Part shown: one piece after another, positions 58,101 through 64,000 of the stretch
How positions within the stretch are numbered: the first letter of the stretch is position 1
Layout of the letters: each line of letters opens with the position of its first letter
DNA from: Dysidea avara
Lineage: Eukaryota > Porifera > Demospongiae > Dictyoceratida > Dysideidae
Assembly (NCBI RefSeq): GCF_963678975.1
Contig: NC_089281.1
Span: 27,260,765 to 27,324,764, forward strand
Reading direction: 5' to 3'
Length of the DNA: 64,000 bases
Program-made: the position numbers and the translations under genes
The notes under the pieces: model-generated
Databases searched by the model: none
The model's input: only the letters and a program-made list of their open reading frames with translations
What the model was told of the DNA's origin: nothing

Positions 58101-59327
58101 TGGTGGCTAACAGTACTAGTGTACTGTATTTTAAACTTATCTTTGTAAAAGTGGAGGGGGTAGTGTTACAATTACACATTCACCTGAAATTAGTCTTTGT
58201 GCATCTTTTTAAACTATAGTTGGGAAGTACGCCTACAGGCTTGTCCTTTTGTACAACCCGGTCTTTTGACAAAATTGATAATAACAATAGTTTAAAAGTT
58301 GAACATATAGTTGAGCTGTATATTGTATACCTTCAGGTGATGTTGAGCCAGTGGATTACATGGGGGGACCACCTGCATATATGCTGCATGCAGGTCAACT
58401 GTTATAGCTACATGCAGCCACACGTGTAAACAAGGTAAAAGTTATTATCTGCATGCACATGTTTCAGTTTATTGATATTTTCTGTTATAGCTACATGGAC
58501 TGTTTGATGTATATAATTATAAGTAGCTTGTATACCATTCAAAAGGCTGTGGGGTGATAAGTCAGCTGAATACATTCAAAAAAATTGAAAAATGACTAAC
58601 TATATAGTGTGTACCTTTATTACGTCTTTCATTCTTAAACAAATCTGACCCTTTTGGTATTGTAGCTACTGAAAAGAGAGCCTCACACCTATTAAACTAA
58701 TATTTATATATGTAGTTTTAAAAATTGGATTTTTTAATGATGGTTGTTTTAGAGTTCCCCAAAGGCCCTAGACTGAGTTAGCACATGACAGTAATTATTC
58801 ACATGATAAAATCACGACCCAATATATAGCAAGAGCCAATAACACTATAGCCAGTTGCCTACTTATATATACACCATTTTCATTAAGTATCGACTAACAA
58901 GTAGAAGGAAAAATTAGGAAATTAAATTGGATTAGCTGTACTCCAGAGACGGCATTCCCTTTGGAAGTTATCCTTATTTTAGTGGCTTCTGTTGGGCTAG
59001 CTAGCTGGAGTAATAAGGAGTGAACTTCTTTACCACTTCAGTCACTTTGCCATAGGCTCCGTCCTAGTGGCATTTCCATGACTCCACTTGAGATCTAGGA
59101 ATGGTGAGATGACTAAGTACTTCTGAAGCTGCTAACATCAAGGCCATCATCCAAGCCATGCTCCTTGTACACGTACAATGAGTGCACAGGTTCCTCGATC
59201 ACTATGCTATGTATGCATGTGATACATTTAGCCTCTTAAACCATAGTGCTTAAACTTAAAGATGAGCCGCAGTCTTTCATTGTTTAATTGACTTAGTTTA
59301 GGAACATGATGATTACAAAACTAAAAA
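58101..59327. other. Intergenic sequence, no gene recognised
   Basis: Downstream of SLC49 copy 3. It is AT-rich with no coding series on either strand. Confidence 0.5.
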
Positions 59328-62300
59328 TCATGTAGGATTGTCGGCTCTATTAGTAGTGGACGATGTGGCTCCATTAGTAGTGGATGATGTACCAGACTTC
59401 TCAGCCTGTAGTCTCTTGTACACTGGATGTCTTAATCCAATCACCAACAACAAGTAGCCTGCTACTCCAATGGCAGCAAAGAACAGGCCAGTATAGGTCA
59501 AGTCCTTTGGCTTTATGTTGCCGTAGCACTTGCTTCGATCTTTTTGTTCTTCAGAAACGTCTCTCTCCATTACTTCACCAACTGTTGTGAGAAATAGTCC
59601 CATTAATTGCCTGTGAATTGATAAGATAAAAAAGTAATGATACGAAGGTGTATTTGTTTGTGTGTTTGTGTGCATCCAGCATGTGCACATGTAGTGCATG
59701 AGTGTGTATGCATGTATGTGTGTACAAGTCACTTACGTTGCCGACCACAGTAATCCAGAACTGGTTGCCTCAGCAACAGGATACGTCAGTTCCACACCCA
59801 ACTCCAGACATACAGGCATTAGTGCAAACCCAAAGAAGCCAAAAGAGCACAAAGAAAATGCTATTAACACAGGTTCATCCTCCAAACTGAACACCTAAAA
59901 AACAGTAAGGAAACTTCTGTACTATATAAATACATACCATAAGATTTCAAGGGAGCATTACAGATTTAACAGATTTTAAGCATATGATGACACAAGTATC
60001 ATACAAATTTAGCATTAATTTAACCTTTACAAAATCACCATTGACTTATAGATGCCACAAAATCATTTGAAGTGTTTAGGCTACTGCAAGATGGAGATAG
60101 CCTCACTTATAATGATCAATTTGCTAAAGAAAACATAAGAATGGTGACCACAACCAGAAAACAAGACATGGTTACTACACCTTTTACATGATCTATCATG
60201 CAATATACCTCTACCAGAGGCTCACTCAGCAAAATCGAGATACTCTGTCAGCCTAATACAACCGCCATGTATGATATTCTAATAGAAAAGTAAGCTATGC
60301 TATAATTAAAAGAAAAGCAAAAAAAAAACAGTGCATTGATTCTGATTTGAGTGATAAAACAAGATACAGGTGTACAGATTCTAATTTTTTTAGCAGGTTT
60401 TTGTACAGTACTATAGAGTATGTCCGACCACGTAATGGGATTTGTTGGATCATTTCCAAAATATAATTTCAGGCCTTGATATGGATGACATAGCTACGTG
60501 GGAAATCCCATGTTATTGTTCAAGGGACTTTCCCACAAACAAACATGAAGTAGAGATGGGACAACATATCAATACATGGTCATATTGCAATATTCAAGAC
60601 AGTGATACAGGCATTAATACAATTTTAACTGTAATCAGTAAATATTACTACTAGGTGATGTATTGATATAAATATTAACTATGAAATTTATTGAAATGCA
60701 GATAAAATGATATATTTAACCGATAAATAATCTGATACAGAAAGGCACACAAAGCCATCCACAAAGTGTACTTTAAAAAGTTAACGTGACATTATCACTA
60801 AAACAATATTGTATAGCAGGTTTTCTTTGACGGTAGAAAGTTTTATGAATTGGTACCATGCAATGTCTACAAACTTTTACAATGAAAATTTACGATATTG
60901 TGATTGGTTTGATGTTACCCTGTCAATAACAGCATATCAATAGCTAGTTACGTTGCGGTGATGTTTTAAGATGTGCAGCAGTTGGCCACATGATCACAAC
61001 TATCTCAGTGGTGTGTTCAGCTAGGCTGTGACGTGTACAGTTTCTGGCACTAAGTCTACAGTTCTTTATTTACCCTCTCAGAAGGCTGGCCATTTGCCCT
61101 CACAGAAGAAGGCTGGTATTGTGTCCAGCCTCACAGAAGGCCAGCCCCAAAGCTTTAATATAATATTTTGAGGGAAAATTATAGCTGTCAATTCATGAAA
61201 ATCAAGAAAAATTTCTATCATGACAAAATCCCACTACAGTGGAACCTCAGTTATCCAAACCCCATTTATCTGGATTCTTGGTTAACCCAAACTACGGAAA
61301 TGACTGCTCTATTAGAGTAGTGACTGTTCTATTAGGATAGTTGAATGTTGAACAATATTTTAACCAATGTTCTTTATGCTATTTTAGGGTTATTTATACA
61401 CAGTTTCAGAGATACTATATAGCCTAAATATTTTGAGGGGGAAATTTTTTGGCTGATTTCATGGTTTTGGGGGTTACCCAGCGAACATTTTATCCTTGAA
61501 ATATTTAGACCTCCATTAGTCTAATACATTTTGGAAGTGTTTGCAAATCTGCAAAAAAAAATTTAATTAGGAAACATTGCTCAACGTACCTCTCGAAATA
61601 TTTAGGCTATACGGTATGGACTTTTCAGACTTATGGACCACCCCTGGTCCCAAGAGGTTCAGATAGCTGAGGTTCCACTGTATATGCTATATTTACATTA
61701 CAAAAGGAGCATAAGGAGAACATGTTCACTAACATCTTGTAGGTGTCAGTAAGCATGCATTTTCTAAATGAAATTGAATATCTGTATCTGCAGCTTATAT
61801 AAGTACTAAAAGAAATTCTTACCTCTAGGAACCAAATGAAGCAGATTAATGCAAAAGCACACATCACTTTGGCCACACCCTCAAAGTTTTTGGTGACATC
61901 AATGATTACACCAGATACAAAGGCTCCCACGAGTCCAACGAACACCAAGACGCCTCCCCATGTACCGGAATACATCTACAGTGCAGCAAACACAACAATA
62001 CACAATGTCACATCAGTGGAGATGTTCAAGATTAAATGTTTATATTATTATGAGTAGGCCTTGATGAAGCGACTCAAGGACACAGAAAAGTATACATTAC
62101 AGTCTTATACATATCTATCAATAACAATTCTAATAAATTCACTCACTTCAGAGTAGCCGTATGTGCACAGGAATTGAGGCAGGAGAGTTAGGAGACCATT
62201 AAACAAACCTGACCCAGCTCCCCATATTATTATCAGCCACCAGAATGACCGATTACACATGACCTGTAAACAACACAACTACCTAGCAATCCTGCGTATC

Positions 62301-63084
62301 ACGTTATGTTTACTTCTTTTAGTCCACGTAAGAAAGGCACTTTGATGTCATCTGCACAAGGACCAGGTGGTGTGGGTGGTTTGCTGCCGAGTAACAGCCA
62401 CATCAGTGACAGACCAAATCCGATAGCAGCTGAGATGGCACATATCCATAGCTATTAAAGAATAATATGAACACAATGTCAAGTGTAAGGTTAGCATTAC
62501 CAGTGTGGGGATCTGGTGTGCTGGATCATCATTGACTATACGAGGAGCTATCACATAAATTACCCCAATACCAATGGGATTGGCTATGGGGAGAAAAGAA
62601 TGAACTAACTGAATGAGACATAGAGTGCAGTGTGACTACATACAGTGAAATTGAAATGATGCTGAACTGAACTGCCTTACTGGTGAGGTGTCCTGATTTC
62701 AAATTCAGGGGTCTAATATGTGTACACTAACACAAGTGGGACCACGGACTGAGTAATTGTTAAGATGTCCACACTTAAGGAATCATTTTTTGAGGGTATT
62801 CCACTGTAGTTCTAATACTGCTCTCAAAAGACACATTGCTAATGTATGTACAACTCACCCATACTAGTTACCATGGTAGCCACGGCTCTCTGTTTTTCAC
62901 TAAACCATGTGAAAGATAGTTTAGTTGGTGAGTAGAGGAAGAATGGTTGAGCAATGGCAGTGAAAACTTGTCCTGTTAGAGCAACAACAAATGCATAGTT
63001 CCCTTCACTGTGACGCAGTCCACTAATAGTACTGACAACTCTCAAACTAGCACCGACTAAATTTAACAAAGCCCCTAACATGAC
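59328..63084 (-). CDS. SLC49-family MFS transporter, copy 3 (5' end beyond window)
   Basis: Seven exons on minus, equivalent to exons 3-9 of copies 1 and 2: 63084-62859, 62583-62501, 62451-62314, 62263-62147, 61975-61823, 59894-59737, 59610-59328. Three middle exons (117, 153 and 158 nt) match copies 1 and 2 exactly in length, and all phases agree. Marks: LYSPTKLSFTWFSEKQRAVA, SKPPTPPGPCADD, LPQFLCTYGYSE, LELGVELTYPVAEATSSG. The sequence is clearly more diverged than copies 1 and 2 are from each other. Exons 1-2 were not found before 64000 and probably lie to the right. The C-tail ends in a duplicated SSTTNGATSSTTNRA stretch. The intron at 59895-61822 carries nested MITEs. Confidence 0.9.
61237..61680. 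mobile_element. pogo/Tigger-like TA-flanked MITE
   Basis: The ends CAGTGGAACCTCAGTTATCC and GATAGCTGAGGTTCCACTG are inverted, with TA on both sides (61235-61236, 61681-61682). CAGTGGAACC ends are typical of pogo-type mariner elements. It contains a second MITE (61423-61618) and a TGACTGCTCTATTAGAGTAG motif. Confidence 0.83.
61423..61618. mobile_element. MITE nested in the pogo-like element
   Basis: The ends TATAGCCTAAATATTTTGAG and CGAAATATTTAGGCTATA are inverted. It is the relative of 31975-32155. Being inside another element, it dates as the younger insertion. Confidence 0.77.
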
Positions 63085-64000
63085 CTACATTGTCACAAGC
63101 AATAATTAGTATAATATTAAAATACACAGCTTTATAACACTTGCATATCATACAGTACAGTAGTATTGTATACTAGGGATCATGGAGGTTTGCACATTCT
63201 TAATGACCAGAACAATGGACCTTGACAGTATTGGTGAGGTATAAACAAGCCCAAAAATACCTTCAGTATGACCAAAAACACTTCCAACAAGTCGCAACAA
63301 AATTTAAAAATATATCTAGTGGAATTTCTGTTGATTGACTGACTAACTAAATACTACACAGATACTAAAGGGGCTCGAAGCTTGAGCTGCTAATTCAGAC
63401 ATTAAATGTTTGGATTGTTAAACTTTACTGGAGCCATACTAACCACAAGGAAAGAAGCAGATGGACATGACCAGTGTAATATCATCACTATTGTTGTACT
63501 ACGTTTTATTGCTTGAATCCCTACTACATGTAAAATATACTAGTACATATAATATATGTACAGCATTATAGCGAATAGCTGAACTCTAAAGAATTACACA
63601 TTTATACAAATATTTTACAATGATGAAAATTTTACCCAACCAACTTGGTGGCTCAAAAAGGTCCAATATGAGGCATACATTGTACACAAACACCATCAGA
63701 AGTAAAAGTGCAAGTGTGTGTATAATGGTGATATAATAACTTCATGATAATCCTATTAAGCAAGAGAAACAGTCATTGGTAAAATCAAGAGTTAATAATA
63801 GAACAGAGTAGAGTGTCTAATGCTGTATGGTCATGTAACAATTGACTACATGAAAGTTAAATGGCTTCCTTTTGGTGAACTGACCAGTAAAATTTTCCAT
63901 TTAACCACAAATATCATTGCAGACATGAGGGCATGTGATGTGTGCTATATAAGAGTACTGTTGTAAACAGCATGGCTGATAACTGTGAGGATTACCCTGT
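63085..64000. other. Probable intron / 5' region of SLC49 copy 3
   Basis: No exon matching the conserved first two SLC49 exons is visible here. An acceptor site at 63085-63086 implies that upstream exons exist further right. Confidence 0.55.

Overview
The window looks like gene-dense animal DNA, most likely from a demosponge. Three things suggest this. Introns are short (often 45-60 bp) with GT-AG ends. The orthologues are metazoan: NSD, LIN54, RAB24, CHMP3, SEC20/BNIP1, SLC49 and an Ig-domain receptor tyrosine kinase. There is also an innate-immunity-like gene that mixes a P-loop NTPase, Ig, CARD and Death domains. The species assignment is inference; no rRNA or mitochondrial marker is present. 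I rebuilt gene models by joining open frames across GT-AG sites with consistent phase, and give exon coordinates in each entry.

Layout. 1-5.6 kb: repeats, dominated by a 2.2-kb foldback element inserted into an older MITE. 5.6-12.6 kb: an F-box/LRR gene (-) head-to-head with a 16-exon Ig-domain receptor tyrosine kinase (+) whose kinase HRD motif reads HCD. 12.6-19.3 kb: no host gene, but nested hAT-like elements with intact target duplications and a decayed CR1-like LINE. 19.3-23.3 kb: a 9-exon gene for NTPase-Ig-CARD-Ig-Death-Ig-Ig, with every intron in phase 1. This is the most unusual gene in the window. 23.4-38.2 kb: a compact run of conserved housekeeping genes on alternating strands: SEC20 (-), NSD (+), CHMP3 (-), LIN54 (+), RAB24 (-). 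38.3-63.1 kb: three SLC49 (FLVCR/MFSD7-like) transporter paralogues, all on the minus strand with the same intron positions and phases. The third runs off the right edge. They are separated by LINEs, a long (TG)n microsatellite, Kelch-like coding relics and MITEs.

How the genes relate. SEC20 (ER-Golgi SNARE), CHMP3 (ESCRT-III) and RAB24 (autophagy-linked Rab) all act in membrane traffic. NSD (histone H3K36 methylation) and LIN54 (MuvB/DREAM) act on chromatin and cell-cycle transcription. I do not claim a functional cluster: the alternating orientation and short shared promoters fit ordinary compact-genome packing. The receptor kinase and the NTPase-Ig-CARD-Death protein are the lineage-specific signalling candidates.
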